Source of the DNA: Mytilus edulis
Taxonomy: Eukaryota > Mollusca > Bivalvia > Mytilida > Mytilidae
Direction of reading: 5' to 3'
DNA length: 64,000 bases
Assembly: GCF_963676685.1 (NCBI RefSeq)
Contig: NC_092350.1
Coordinates: forward strand, 3,151,486 to 3,215,485
The notes under the pieces were generated by a model. That model was given only the letters and a program-made list of their open reading frames with translations, did not search any database and was not told where the DNA came from. A program made the position numbers and the translations under genes. Each line of letters opens with the position of its first letter. Position 1 is the stretch's first letter. Below, in pieces: positions 23,369 through 35,459 of this stretch.

Positions 23369-25490
23369 CACAGGCACTTGTTCAGTGTTCCAGCTAGGCC
23401 GTTTTCAGAGGGCGCGGCGCCCTGTGCCCTTTTTACAGTTTCCAGGGCGCCCTGCCTTTTTTGAAGATCGATTGCATATTAATTTGCGTATTGATATGAT
23501 ACGCTAATTACTAAATTTTACCTGGGGAAAAGATTATGACTTTGTTTACCACCCCAAGCTAATCAATGGTTACAACTGGTGTCATAATCTGTTGTTATAG
23601 GTAATCCGTTTATCGGATGGGTCATTAATGATCATCAACATTAATTCGTTCAAATAGAATCGGTCAGTCGGCAATTATCTTTGAAGAAATGTGCATACAA
23701 CAACTTGGGCACAATTTGCGATGTTTACCGTAGTTTCATGGAAGAAACGTAATGACAGAAAGTTGGAAAACCATTATAAACTCGTTGAAGACATTGTTTT
23801 ACTTGTTTTCTGTAAAATAAACAGAAAATTCAGACGTATTTGTCATTGACTGCCTTCATTTTTGATACGAAAATAACAAAATCGGCTGCCATATTGTGAT
23901 CATATTTGCATCATATTTACGTACTGTTTATAATCCTCCAAAGAAGGAGCACACCCGAATAAAGAAAGATAACTCAATCTGATTTTTTTCCTAGCATTGA
24001 GTAACCCATTTACATATTCTAAAATGTGTCTCCATACTTCTTGCTTAAGAATATGTATGTTTAGGTATTTATTTAGAGTTATGAGAAAAGTTAAAGAGGG
24101 TCTTAGTAGCAGTGTTGGTAGGGTGCCTTGGTCATCTTTTTCTGTATTCTTTATTTTTGATACTATTTTTCACTGTTGCTTTATATCATGTATATCCTAA
24201 AATTGTGAATTTACTGAGCACAGCTGTTTTGTGCTGTATTGCCATCAAGCACAGCAGGGGTAGAAAGGTGAAACTGGTAAAATGTGGTAGAAACAGTATG
24301 AAACAGATCTCCTTTCAAAACATTCTGCATATAAAGTTCAACTGTGCCAAGCAATGATAAAAAAACTTGTGTGACAAGCTGCTTGACAAGTTTTTCAGCC
24401 TTAAAAGTAGAAAGATAGAGTTCTATATGGGCTAAAGATGTTGTTCTTGTATAACCTGTGATTCAACGAATAAACACAAATGTTTGATTAACATCTTTTA
24501 TTAAAATATGCCCTTTTCATATTATCATATCGCGCGTTAAATGCCCTTTTTCAGGATTGGCACCCTGCCCTTTTGAAAACCTAGCTGGAACACTGTTGTT
24601 TCTATCCATACGAAGGTCGACTATCCATATAAATAGAAGAAGGTGGCTAACGAAATTTTTTTTAGGTCACGACAGTCTCCGCTTGGGACGCTTTTTCTAC
24701 CCTTCAACTTAATGCTAAAAATCCCTACCTTATATGAATCGATTCAGTGAATATTTTCCTTTAACACTAAACTAATTTCATAATCCCCACAGTGTTCCTC
24801 TTCACGGTAATCTACTCTCAATTCACTAAACCATGTCCAAAAGTTCAACTACCATCTTTTCAATGTATCTACTTCCGGTTGACATCGCAGTAAATTTATT
24901 TCGTTTTCATTGACTCAGTTTCTTTCCCCTAATTCTTATGAATCTGAATACGTTTTTTACCTCCAAAATAAAAGATCGATGAAATTCTTTAGAGTTAATA
25001 CCATATACATTCGGAATTCTCTAGTATTATCGAATTCATTCAAATTAGTTTCTGATTTTCTGGCTTTTTTTTATAACAACGATAAATGTACTTATTTCGG
25101 TGAAATTTCATCTTTAAAAATATATTGATAATGAAAATAATAAGCTGGTAATTTTACAGAATCATTTCGTTTTTAAAAAGATAGCATTCTTCCCACAACC
25201 GGAAGTAGATACATTGAAAAGATGGTAGTTGAACTTTTGGACATGGTTTAGTGAATTGAGAGTAGATTACCGTGAAGAGGAACACTGTGGGGATTATGAA
25301 ATTAGTTTAGTGTTAAAGGAAAATATTCACTGAATCGATTCATATAAGGTAGGGATTTTTAGCATTAAGTTGAAGGTTAGAAAAAGCGTCCCAAGCGGAG
25401 ACTGTCGTGACCTAAAAAAAATTTCGTTAGCCACCTTCTTCTATTTATATGTATAGTCGACCTGCGTATGGATAGAAACAAGTGCCTGTG
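23369..25490. mobile_element. Fold-back element with 295-bp inverted arms, TSD GACGGCAT
   Basis: The right arm 25196-25490 is the near-exact reverse complement of 24601-24881 plus 23369-23382. Both ends read CACAGGCACTTGTTTC inward. The 8-bp duplication GACGGCAT flanks it (23361-23368 and 25491-25498). Without a nested insert the element is ~0.9 kb: two 295-bp arms and a ~314-bp loop. The loop carries a 72-residue open frame (24910-25128) without known motif. An 8-bp duplication fits hAT, P or related cut-and-paste groups; the terminal bases do not decide it. The right end lies 115 bp upstream of the NUP35 start codon. Confidence 0.9.
23383..24595. mobile_element. Nested 1.2 kb transposon, TIR CAGTGTTCCAGCTAGG, TSD TTGTT
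   Basis: A perfect 16-bp terminal inverted repeat, CAGTGTTCCAGCTAGG at 23383 and its reverse complement ending at 24595. It is flanked by TTGTT (23378-23382 and 24596-24600). The pre-insertion sequence CACTTGTTTCTATCC survives intact in the opposite arm of the host fold-back element, which proves the insertion point. Subterminal GC-rich segments (GGGCGCGGCGCCCTG at the left, GGCACCCTGCCC at the right) can pair. The CAGTGTTCC end is hAT-like, but a 5-bp duplication is short for most hATs. No transposase is visible; internal frames of 67 and 81 residues are unrecognised. Confidence 0.9.
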
Positions 25491-25551
25491 GACGGCATTG
25501 CTACCCTTAGCTAGTAGATACTTAGACAGCTGTTAACGGTCAAGTTAAGGA

Positions 25552-25620
25552 AGTACTTCTTTAGCTCAGGAGGTTCAAGTGCTGCCTTGTAAGACGGATA
25601 TTATCATGAGTCCTGGTGGA
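25552..25620 (+). repeat. tRNA-like segment overlapping the NUP35 start codon
   Basis: TTTAGCTCAGGAGGTTCAAG resembles a tRNA D-arm/A-box, CTGCCTTGTAAGACGG resembles an anticodon arm, and TCATGAGTCCTGG sits where a B-box would be. The likeness is partial and the acceptor stem is absent. If real, it is a tRNA-derived SINE remnant whose B-box region supplies the ATG of NUP35. Confidence 0.35.
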
Positions 25621-28600
25621 GACGAGCAATTTGGTAATAATGAAATTCATGCTTTTCCAGTTACATTGGGGCCCAACTGAAAAACCCTCAGTTGTTAGAG
25701 AGAAATTTAAGCTGTGGTATGTGTTTACGAGTCATAATGATACATGTATGATGCCACTAGAGGTGGGGGGAAGTGTGACTGGATTGCTTCCCTTCACTAG
25801 TAGACACTTAGTCAGCCGTACAATGTATTAATCAATCATGTGTCAGTCAGGGGCAGTGATTTCAAGATCACTTGAATAATTCAAATTATGACATCAAGAA
25901 AAAGACAAATTTAAACATACATTTGTACTTCATGATCATGTTTATCCTTTATTGTTTTACATTTTGATATATTTGCAGGAGAATCCAGTCCTATGATGAT
26001 GGGATCTCCTAATAGTCCAGCTAGTCCCCACCAATCCCAGTTCCTGCCAGGTTTTCTTCTGGGTGAAACCTCACAACACGCTGGATCAGTAATTATCCTA
26101 TAATCATGATATTAAACATACATTGACTGATTTAAGTGATTGTACATCATTTTTTTAAGCAATAGTCTAGATATAAGCCCAGGATCAGTTTTCAGTGGGT
26201 GCAGGTCGTTTCGTAACCTGGTCGTTTCGTAACCTGGTCGTTTCGTAACTAGTCGATTCGTAACTTACTAGGTCGTACCTGAGACGTTTTGTAACCGTAT
26301 ATATCAATATATAATAATAATATGAGTCGTAGGTTATACTTAAAAAATAATAAAAAGACCTATTGATGTACATATATATCTATATTTATTTATTAAATAA
26401 TTGATTGCACATAATTTTACACTTTACAAGTACAGTTTTGCACACATGCGAATAGAACAGAAGAATTTGAATTGGCCATCATCATTTAGATGTACCCAGT
26501 CTTTATCAAAGTATTTAGTCTTCTGTCACGTGCTTTGATGTCTCTAATACTTGACACCACTCATCTTTATCATGTTTATGTTGCTGAGTTCTTTATTAAT
26601 CTTTTTTTTTTTAATCATATGTTGTTTCTTTCATGTTTCTTGTTTTTAGTCTGACGATATTGGAGCCTACAACTACAGAAGGAACACCTAAGCTCTTGAC
26701 ATCTTTTGCAAGTTGTACAATCTCTAAATGCATTATTGTAGACCAACCCTTACCAACTGAACAACAACCTAGACCACTAAGTCTTGTAGCATACAGTGAT
26801 TCAGAATCAGATCATGATTTTGTCTCACAGAGACCAGCCACACCTGTAGCCCATTTCAACGACTCAGACACAGGTTTGATGTTAAGCTTGCCAGATATAA
26901 TATTTGGCAAACCAAACATTTTCAGTGACTTTGACACAGGTCAGGTGTTAAGCTCGCCAGATATACTTATTGGTAGACCAAACATTTTCAGTGACTGTGA
27001 CTCCGACACAGGTCAGGTGTTAAGCTCGCCAGATACTTATTGGCAGACCAAACCTTTTCAGTGACTTTGACACAGGTCAGGTGTTAAGCTCGCCAGATAT
27101 ACTTATTGGCAGACCAAACCTTTTCAGTGACAGTGACTTCGACACAGGTCAGGTGTTAAGCTCGCCAGATATACTTATTGGCAGACCAAACCTTTTCAGT
27201 GACTTTGACACAGGTCAGGTGTTAAGCTCGCCAGATATACATTTGTACTTATTGGCAGACCAAACCTTTTCAGTGACAGTGACTCAGATTCAGTATATTG
27301 TTAGACGCTGACCACCACCTAGAGTCATAACTGAGTGTACGAGGTAAAAATAACAGGTGTCCAGCAGTGGTTAGCCAAATAGGTGACAACTTTGTTCCAG
27401 GCAAACTACAACATAATCATCCTTCTACACCTGGTTCAGTGGTTACAATTCCATCAACTGTCAAGGCACAATTGGCATTACAATATTGTTATTATTAGAT
27501 GAACAATTTGATCATTTATAAATAATAACTTTAACTGTTTCATTTAAACTAACACTTTATAACCATATATAACTACACCAGGTACGAAACGTCTCAGTTA
27601 CAAATCGACGTAGTTACGAAACTATCAGGTTACGAAACGACATGCATACTTTTCAGTATCATCAGCACGCAGTTGTCATCTCAGTCTGTGGTTTTGTTAT
27701 ATTAAATGTTTTTCTTTTTTCTATTGATACGATGAATTAGAAACAAATACCATTATGACTGCATTGAATTTGATAGTTGTTGCTAACCATGTACATGTAC
27801 ATTTTAGCATGGTTTTTAAATTTAAACTACAATTTAAAAATAAGAGATGTGGTATAATTTCCAATGAGACAGCTCTCCAGCATGGCAGCAGATACCAAAT
27901 GACATAGAAGTAAACAACTATCATGTTTTTTTCTTGTGTAAACATTGATAAATGAAAATGAGGAGATGAGCTCAATATTATGATAGCCTTCAATACAAGA
28001 GAACTGATATATTGTTATTTTTGTACTAAATAATATGAGTATACAATTTGTAAATGAATATAACATGATCGTGTATACTTTTATTTACAGCCTAGTACAC
28101 GTTTATGGTCAGCAGTTACAAGCCCAAGTCCTCCTAAGTCAGCACACAGAGGTAGCAATATAACTTCACCATTGAGTGCCAGTTATATCACATCACCAGG
28201 ACCCAGGTAAGACATGACTTGACCCCTCTCTTGGTATAGCTAGATAATATCCATGTGCAATAAAATAATTATGTAAGTTCTAGTTGTTTAATGTCAGAAA
28301 GACCATGGCAGACAAGTCATAATCTGATAGTCACCAACACTTTGGAATACAGGTAAAATGTAATTTTGTCCTTTTTTCGTGTTTTGTATTGCTGCATGAC
28401 CAAGGGATACTTTTAGGGTGTAATATTTGAAAAAGAAAGTTATATGATGCACTATCTTCATGACTTACACGTTGAAATAGGAACAAAGCTTTTATTACTT
28501 TTTCTTCTATAGCCTGCTATAAAATATTCTATGCCTTTCTTACCTGGTTCTTACCTGACATTGGTCAGGATTTAAATGACCTGAAGACATAAAAGATACC

Positions 28601-31600
28601 AATAAAACTTTTTAAAAAGTTTTAAAAAAGTGTAAAAAATGTATTATACTCAACTGAAACACTACAACCTAATACCATGAATACCAGACTATTCAAGTTA
28701 TGTGTCTAGGAGAATGGTACGTTTGAACTAGCAAGTTAAAAATATGGCACTGCATGTCATTTTAGAAAAGGAGGGTTCATTTCCAAATGACGTCATCATA
28801 TCCACCTGAATTTATATGAATTAGCCTGCCATTAAATGTTCATCAGCCATCCATCATAAAAGGCTGAGGTTAACATCAATGAGACCGCAACCTTACAACA
28901 TCAAGAATAGACCATGTAGACATATTACATGTAGATATGACTGATTAGAAAGTGTGATTTAACCCCAGAAATAATGATATAATCATGATAATTGTAGAGA
29001 AACAATCAGACCAAAAGAAAGACCTGGTGCACCACCTACAAAGAGTTTGATGTCATATAGCAGTCCATCCACAGCTAGTCCATTCGCTACTTCATTCCAT
29101 CAGGTAATTATTATCAATAACAAAAAGTGTGGGGTAAGAAGCAACCCAAGGCTGTGTCATACAAAATAGAAAAAAGACATCTTGTAAGGACTCCAACAAT
29201 CATGGCAATAGACAATATGTCAAGTTATAAAACATCCTCAGTATAAAAAAAATAGATGAGAGAATTCAACTAAGACTATCTTGAATCAAAACACAGAATT
29301 TCTCACAGTACAATTAAAAAAAAATATATGATAAAAGCATACAGCCTTTAAGAATGAGAAAAACCAATACCTAATAGTTAGAAAAAGAAAAACAAGAAAA
29401 CTGATAGTTTAATTTATTACAATACACAACTTACCAAAAAAAATATGACAGACATGAATCAATGACAACCACTAAATTATAATGTACTGGTATGCATGGC
29501 ATGATGTAGTTTTCTGATGGAATTCCTCATTCTTAATTTGATTTTATACAAAACCTGAAGTATTGGAACAATTGATCCTTATTAACTTTAAGATAATGTT
29601 AAGCTGATTGTGTACATGATCTGACATATTGCTACATTTTATTTTCAGACACCTTCACGAGGATTCCATACACCTGGGACAAGTGCTTGTGCCCCACCAC
29701 TATCAGGTATACTTTATTTAATGTAGCACGTTCTTTGGAATTCTATTTTTGTATTGTAAACCTGACCTTCCTATTAACATGATTAAAGTGAAGTTAAAGT
29801 TAGTATATATCATATATAACTTTATGCACAAATATAATTGTTTGTTATACATTGTAGTAGGATAAGAATAAAGGTTAGTAGGTCAGTTTATTTTTTATTT
29901 AGATGTTTTATAGAATTATTGTGCTAATCTGAAAAATACCATAATATCAGGTTGCCTTGACTTGTTTCAAAGTTAGGGCTACATGAATGATTTTTTTGTT
30001 ATATCTTAAAAGAATAATTATTCTATTGATATTATTAATTTCAGGTCTTTCCTCCAGTATAATGGAAAATATGAATGACACGTCACAGTTCCATTTGGCA
30101 GCAAATACTAAACTACCCCCATCTCCTGCTCAGATGGACCCATTCTATACTCAGGGGTAGGTAAACCTGCTTAGATGGATTCATTCTATAATCAGGGGTA
30201 AATTAACCTTAATGGTGAATGTGTCAAAGAGACAACAACCTGATAAAAAATCAGAACAGCTGAAGCCCAGAAAAACAGCCAAAAGCTACCATTGGATCTT
30301 CAACACAGCAAGAAAATCCTTTACCCAGGGGTTGGCTTTAGCTGGCCCCTTATTTAAATGTGTACTAGTTCAATGAAAATGGATTTCACACCAAACTTCA
30401 AAACATATAAATTACTTCATATTAGAAATAAACTGGTCAGATTTATCAAAAGATTAATCACCCCCAAGGGTGACTGGGGAATAGAAATATGGTCACTTGG
30501 TCTTCTTCCGACCGGCAGTAAACGCTTGTCGAAGTGGGGCGTCTGTTTGGCTGTGAGGGATATATCAATTTCGCAGTCACGTCCGGTCAGATTAGGGACG
30601 TTAAATCTGATGCCTCGTGTTAGGAGAGTGCCACGCTCTTTGCACGTTAAGAACCCTTGCAACAACTCTTTGAGGGGTCCATAGGTGGCCTGTTGCAAGG
30701 GAAAATATCTGTCCCTATCCAATATACCCTCATTTGCCAGTGGCAGTCCAAATTTTCCCAACCATCATCCCAGATGGCCTCTATTATTTCAAGACCTACC
30801 TATTGTATTTATTGTGAACTTGTTCTCGTCCTGAATATGCATGAAATATTTGCCACTGGACGTTAAGCAACCAACAATCAATCAAAAGATTAATCAATGC
30901 TACTTTCACGCAAAAGTTTCTGCTCTTCATTAAATAAAGAATTTTTAATTTTCAGAATGGATTAAGTTTTTATACCCCCGCCGTGTGGATGGAGCATTAA
31001 GTTTTACCCTTGTCTATAGGTACATACATCCCAAAGTTGGTTTCCGTTCTCTAACTTTCGTTTGCCTCGCCCAAATGTTATGCAACTTATACTCAATACA
31101 ACAAAACACAGATCTTTTGGTGGTGTCACTTTAAACGTTCTAGAGTTATGCCCCTTTTCAAATGGAAAAATTGCTGAATTTTTTGTTTCCATTCTCTAAC
31201 TTAAAGTATGTTTACCTCAACCAAATGTTATGAAACTTATAAACAATGCCTATTACCACAAAACTCAGATCAAGTACAAATTTGAGAAGTGTCACTTTTA
31301 CCGTTTGTCAGTTTTGTCCCTTTATAACTTTATATTATATGCAAGCAGGGGCATTATCTGTTTATTTACAATATGTATCACTTCAATTTTGTAACCATTC
31401 TTTATGGTATCTAAAATCAAATGGTCTGTGGTTATACTTACTGAAATATCAGAAAATCCTGCTACAAATTCTTGCTTCTACACAAGCCATAAACATGATT
31501 TATAATTTTTATATTTATTTGTTTTAAAGGGAAAGTTTGACATCAGAAGATATTTTAGATGAAACCTGGATTACAGTTTTTGGGTATGTTAAATTGTGAT

Positions 31601-34600
31601 TAATGTTTAACGAAAATATTATCTAAAACACCGATAATAATGATAATAGCTTACCATTTTTTGATATTATGTGATTTTTTAGCTAAAACTCAACAACTTT
31701 CTGTATTTCATCCTTAGCTTTGACATAAGGTCTGTCAACTTGACAAATTAAGTCAGATTTACAGAATGCTAGGTCACAAAGTGACAGTTCACATGGACAT
31801 ATTTGATTGTGTTTTGACAAATTGTTGTCACTTCAAGCTAATCATTCTTTGTTTTTCTTCCCTTTTTCTTTGTGGTTTGTTGAGCATTTGTTACCATCAA
31901 GTCCATTGTGTAGGTTATATAGCCGACTAAATTAATACAGAAAGTATTGAAAATTTATCAAAGGTATGTTTTTTATATCTGATTTTTTGTTTGTTAATTT
32001 ATATATTTGTGTAAAGAGCACAATATCAGGGGAGTTGATTTATCTTTTTAATGTATTGATAGAAGCAGAATTGTCTGGTATAAAAATAGGCATTCTTCTA
32101 GTGATAAGAGAAGCTTAACAGGGAAGCTAATTTATCTTTTCTGTATTTTGATAGCAGCAGAATTCTCTTTTGTACATGTTGTATACATTTAAATATGTTT
32201 TCTGAGCTATAAAGCCTGGATAGTTTTAACAGGGAGATAATTATTTTGTTTCAGTTTTCCACCAGCAGCAGCATCCTTTATACTCCAGCAGTTTTCTCAG
32301 TATGGAAACATTGTCAAACATGTGGTAAGTGATGAATAATAATGCTCAAAATAGTTTGATTAACTTACAAAAGTGTTTGTGAATATCTGAACCTTTGATT
32401 TCCATTTTTGTTGAGCCTTCAACTTTAGTCGAAAAAGCGAGACTAAGCGATCCTACATTCCGTCGTCGTTGGCGTCGTCCACAAATATTCACTCTGTGGT
32501 TAAAAGTTTTTGAAATTTTAATAACTTTCTTAAACTATACTGGATTTCTACCAAGCTTGGAAAGAAGCTTGTTTATGATCATAAGATAGTATCCAGAAGT
32601 AAATTTTGTAAAAATGAAATTCCATTTTTTCCGTATTTTCCTTATAAATGGACTTAGTTTTTCTGCAGGGAAACATTACATTCACTCTGTGGTTAAAGTT
32701 TTTAAAATCGTAATAACTTTCTTAAACTATCCTGGGTTTGTACCAAACTTAGACAGAAGCTTGTTTACGATCATAAGATAGTATCCAGAAGTAAATTTTG
32801 TAAAAAAATAAATCCATTTTCTCCGTATTTTTTTTAAAATGGACTTAGTTTTTCTGCGGGGAAACTTTACATTCACTCTGTGATTAAAGTTTTTAAAATC
32901 TTAATAACTTTCTTAAACTATCCTTGGTTTGTACCAAACTTGGACAGAAGCTTGTTTATGATCATAAGATAGTATCCAGAAGTAAATTTTGTAAAAAATT
33001 AAATCCATTTTTTCCGTATTTTACTTATAAATGGACTTAGATTTTCTTCCAGTTAACATTACATACAGTCTGCAGTTAAAGTTTTTAAAACATTAATTAG
33101 ATTCAAAAACTATCCTGGATTTTTACCAAACTTAGACAGAAGCTTATTACAATCAAAAGATAGTATCAAGAGGAATATTTTTATTGATTTTTTTCCTCAC
33201 TTTTGTTGAGCCTGCGATTTACAGCAAAAGTAGGCGAGATACCAGGTTCCGTGGAACCCTAACAAATTTTATTCTTAAGAATTTCAGAATAAAATCAATC
33301 ATGGTCAGTTAAGTAGACGAGAATTTTGAGCGTGTGCACTATTTGTTTATTACTGATTTTAATTGTTATTTTCAAGTATTATTTATTAACACATATTGTT
33401 ATGTATTTACATTTTAATTCTTGATTTGCAGATAGCTACTGAAGGAAATTGGATGCATTTACATTACCAGTCCAAATTACAGGCAAAAAAAGCTCTAAGT
33501 AAAAATGGTAGAATGTTTGCTGGTAATATAATGGTTGGCGTTACTCCTTGCATTGATAAAGTAAGTGTATTTTCATCAAAACTACTTGGGGGCTCCAAAT
33601 AGAGAGAAAAGTCAATCTCAGTTAACCAAAATGAAAAACCCATTATAAAAATAGGGAGATGTGGTATGATTGCCAATTAGGCAATTATTCAGAAAAAATT
33701 GTGATGATGCTTCATTTAAGATTAAAAAAAATCTGCAGATGTTTCATGTATTTCAACCCTAGGCTCTTTTTTTCTATCCTTGTTATACATTTAAATACAT
33801 GTATAAAGTATCAAGTCAGATTGATTGAACCAAATATACAAAGAAAACACCTTGTGTATGTAGTATCTAATTAATATCACAATCTAAGGGAAAGCATTCC
33901 TTCTTATATATCTAATTCATATCAAGATGTTTCCATTTATTAGGAACACATTATATATTTAGTATGAAACCAAACTTGTTTAATTTCAGTCTGTGATGGA
34001 AGATAAGGAGAATCCTTCTTTCTCTGGAACACCTGTATTAGGATTAATGGATACACCTGTAACATCAAAAGGAACACCTGGGACATCAAAGGGAACACCT
34101 ATCAGACCATTGACAGCAGCTTATAAATCAGCAAGGAGTGAAAATGATGTAACTATAGGTTTTTTTGTATTTGTATTCAGTTCCTTTAACATTTTGAATT
34201 AAAAATATATTTATTTAGATTAGAAATCAATTGTTTGTCAGAGAAAAATTAAAACCACAGAATATTCAATGGTTGTGCAGCTTCTTTTAAATTTTTACAA
34301 AGAAACTATTTTTCTTGTATCTTCATCAATATACTCTCAAGCATAATTAAATTAACTAAAATTATATATATAAATTTCAAGATGTGCCAAAACCTTTTTT
34401 TATTATATATATTTCAGGTAAGTGAATATGAGTTGACATGCATATTGCCTGCTCTATGGTCGGGTTGTTATAGCTTTGACACATTCCCCATTTCCTTTCT
34501 CAATTTTATTAAGATTATTTCAAAATCTTTTTCTTTATTTTTTGCAGGTAGTAAGAAACAACCAAGTTCCTCAGAAGTCCAATACATTTGCCTCCAAGGC

Positions 34601-34625
34601 TATGGAGTATATGTTTGGTTGGTGA
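25606..34625 (+). CDS. NUP35: Nucleoporin NUP35 (NUP53), 11 coding exons, complete
   Basis: Exons: 25606-25633, 25979-26088, 28091-28206, 28998-29103, 29649-29706, 30045-30156, 31530-31583, 32255-32324, 33432-33560, 33990-34148, 34548-34625. All introns are GT-AG, phases join throughout, and the sum is 1020 nt (339 codons plus stop; human NUP35 has 326). Known role: nuclear pore scaffold protein that binds NUP93, NUP155 and NDC1. Seen: N-terminal [12 protein letters not shown] and [27 protein letters not shown]; the RRM-like dimerisation domain from [18 protein letters not shown] through YGNIVKHV and [18 protein letters not shown] to GVTPCIDK; then a TP-rich linker and the C-terminal amphipathic membrane-binding tail KAMEYMFGW. 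These match human NUP35 in order and spacing. The first exon ([10 protein letters not shown]) is chosen because its phase-1 donor GTAATA joins exactly to exon 2; it is short and less certain. If it is wrong, translation could start at one of three ATG codons in exon 2. Introns hold several mobile elements. Confidence 0.92.
26197..27649. mobile_element. 1.45 kb element in NUP35 intron 2, TSD TTTTCAGT, ends of repeated CGTTTCGTAAC
   Basis: TTTTCAGT flanks the element at 26189-26196 and 27650-27657. The left end is a run of ~17-bp units (GGTCGTTTCGTAACCT three times, then diverged GTCGATTCGTAACTTA and GAGACGTTTTGTAAC). The right end is the inverted equivalent (GTTACAAATCGACGTAGTT, GGTTACGAAACGACATGC). 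The interior holds a spliced-looking coding remnant with a minisatellite. The combination of arrayed ends and an internal coding exon does not match a standard family that I can name. Confidence 0.8.
26650..27300 (+). pseudogene. Decayed ORF with [16 protein letters not shown] coding repeats
   Basis: The open frame follows a good acceptor (TTTCTTGTTTTTAG at 26649). It reads an acidic segment ([14 protein letters not shown]), then six units of the form [17 protein letters not shown](I/L)FSD starting at 26867, 26933, 27005, 27069, 27141 and 27207. Spacings alternate between 66 and 72 bp, both multiples of three. The third unit lost two bases (64 bp), which breaks the frame near 27040. The last unit carries an insertion. 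A period held to codon multiples suggests that it was once translated. It lies inside the TTTTCAGT element and would give a stop if spliced into NUP35 in phase. Product unknown. Confidence 0.55.
27838..27930 (+). repeat. Dispersed repeat, ATTGCCAATGAGACAACT family
   Basis: AATAAGAGATGTGGTATAAT then TTCCAATGAGACAGCTCTCC matches the family end. It lies in NUP35 intron 2. Confidence 0.7.
30205..30350 (-). repeat. Diverged copy of the CAAAGAGACAACAACC repeat
   Basis: GTGAATGTGTCAAAGAGACA then ACAACCTGATAAAAAATCAG, and later CTTCAACACAGCAAGAAAAT, follow the order of the 37848-38740 copies. It lies in NUP35 intron 6. Confidence 0.6.
30455..30890 (+). repeat. SINE-like repeat in NUP35 intron 6
   Basis: A moderately GC-rich ~430 bp block runs from GGGTGACTGGGGAATAG to a tail GAATATGCATGAAATATTTG then CCACTGGACGTTAAGCAACC and CAATCAATCAA. 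The tail is shared with 795-880. The overlapping open frames (108 and 114 residues) have no known motif and arise from the repeat. Confidence 0.6.
32395..33262 (+). repeat. ~860-bp composite repeat with four ~185-bp subunits (copy 1)
   Basis: It starts TTTAGTCGAAAAAGCGAGAC and ends AAAAGTAGGCGAGATACCAG, GTTCCGTGGAACCC. Between these, a subunit containing ACATTCACTCTGTGGTTAAA, AATAACTTTCTTAAACTATC and CATAAGATAGTATCCAGAAG repeats three to four times. The same structure recurs in the same orientation at 43583-44442. It lies in NUP35 intron 8. No coding content. Confidence 0.9.
33650..33690 (+). repeat. Short end fragment of the ATTGCCAATGAGACAACT family
   Basis: GGGAGATGTGGTATGATTGC then CAATTAGGCAATTATTC. 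Only the conserved terminus is present. It lies in NUP35 intron 9. Confidence 0.65.
34446..34513 (+). repeat. 3'-terminal fragment of the Penelope-type repeat
   Basis: CTATGGTCGGGTTGTTATAG then GACACATTCCCCATTTCC and CTCAATTTTATT is the terminal ~65 bp of the family seen at 46900-47240 and 54728-55262. The copy is truncated at its 5' side. It lies in NUP35 intron 10. Confidence 0.75.
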
Positions 34626-35214
34626 CGAAGATAACACGGTGACATTATCACAGGGTTCTGTGCAATGGGGAAAAGTTAACATCGAAAACACCTTGATCTG
34701 CAAACTTTGTATTGTAGTGAAAAATGTCAGCTGAGATTATATATTATCATGTAAATCAATCAAAAGTATGAAGAGTTGATAAAGGGCTTTCATGTATTGC
34801 TAGAGTAGGACTAACCATGTATCAAAGATGATGTAAATAATGTTTAGTTGAATAAGATCAAATGAAGCAAGTAATAATGTATTAATGTAAACATTTCAAT
34901 TATATAAGTATTGATTGATGGACATATCCTTTGTCAGAACTTTAATGCTGTATGCTGTTTTTTGCTATGTGCATCATCGATCATCATGGGTGTATGTAAG
35001 GGTTGGAGGCTGAGTATATAGAGAACTCTTCTGTTTACTGACCTTTCGTATGTTCACACATACTCATTAAGTTTTGCATATATTGTAAAGAAGCTACAGT
35101 CCATGTAAAAACTAGGTCAATTTGATATATATTTCATGCTAGAGTAACTCTTATAAATTAATGTCAGACACTGAGCTGTTACTTAATTGTAACTTGCAAG
35201 GGGTTACACCTTGT

Positions 35215-35320
35215 CCCTTTGGCACATTCCCCATTTTCATTCTCAATTTTACTTATTGAGAATTTTGTTTTCTTTTATAGGACAGTTGTGTCTTCGGCAA
35301 ACATACCACATCTCTTTATG
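35215..35320 (+). repeat. Terminal fragments of two repeat families in the NUP35 3' region
   Basis: GGCACATTCCCCATTTTCAT then TCTCAATTTTACTTA is a truncated Penelope-type 3' end. It is followed directly by GGACAGTTGTGTCTTCGGCA and AACATACCACATCTC, a diverged end of the ATTGCC family. Both fall within the probable NUP35 3' UTR. Confidence 0.65.
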
Positions 35321-35405
35321 TTTTTAGTATTCAAATTATAATAGGTAATTTAAACTTTTTTCATTTTTCCCTGACTAATATGTTCGTAACACTGTAAGAT
35401 GTACA

Positions 35406-35459
35406 AATAAAACCAGATGTATGGTATACATAAATGAGGGTTGGCTCATGGAAAATAAA
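35406..35459 (+). terminator. NUP35: Candidate NUP35 poly(A) signals
   Basis: AATAAA at 35406-35411 and again at 35454-35459 are the first clear hexamers after the stop codon at 34625, giving a 3' UTR of about 0.8 kb. A further AATAAA lies near 35874. Confidence 0.45.

Noticed and set aside
24910..25128. 72-residue frame in the fold-back loop as a transposase
   Set aside because: Too short and without catalytic motifs.
26650..27064. Additional NUP35 exon
   Set aside because: In the NUP35 phase it hits a stop after about 13 codons. It also lies within a target-site-duplicated element, while exons 2 and 3 already join in phase.
30358..30866. Overlapping 108-, 114- and 69-residue frames as genes
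   Set aside because: They lie in a SINE-like repeat within a NUP35 intron and have no motif.
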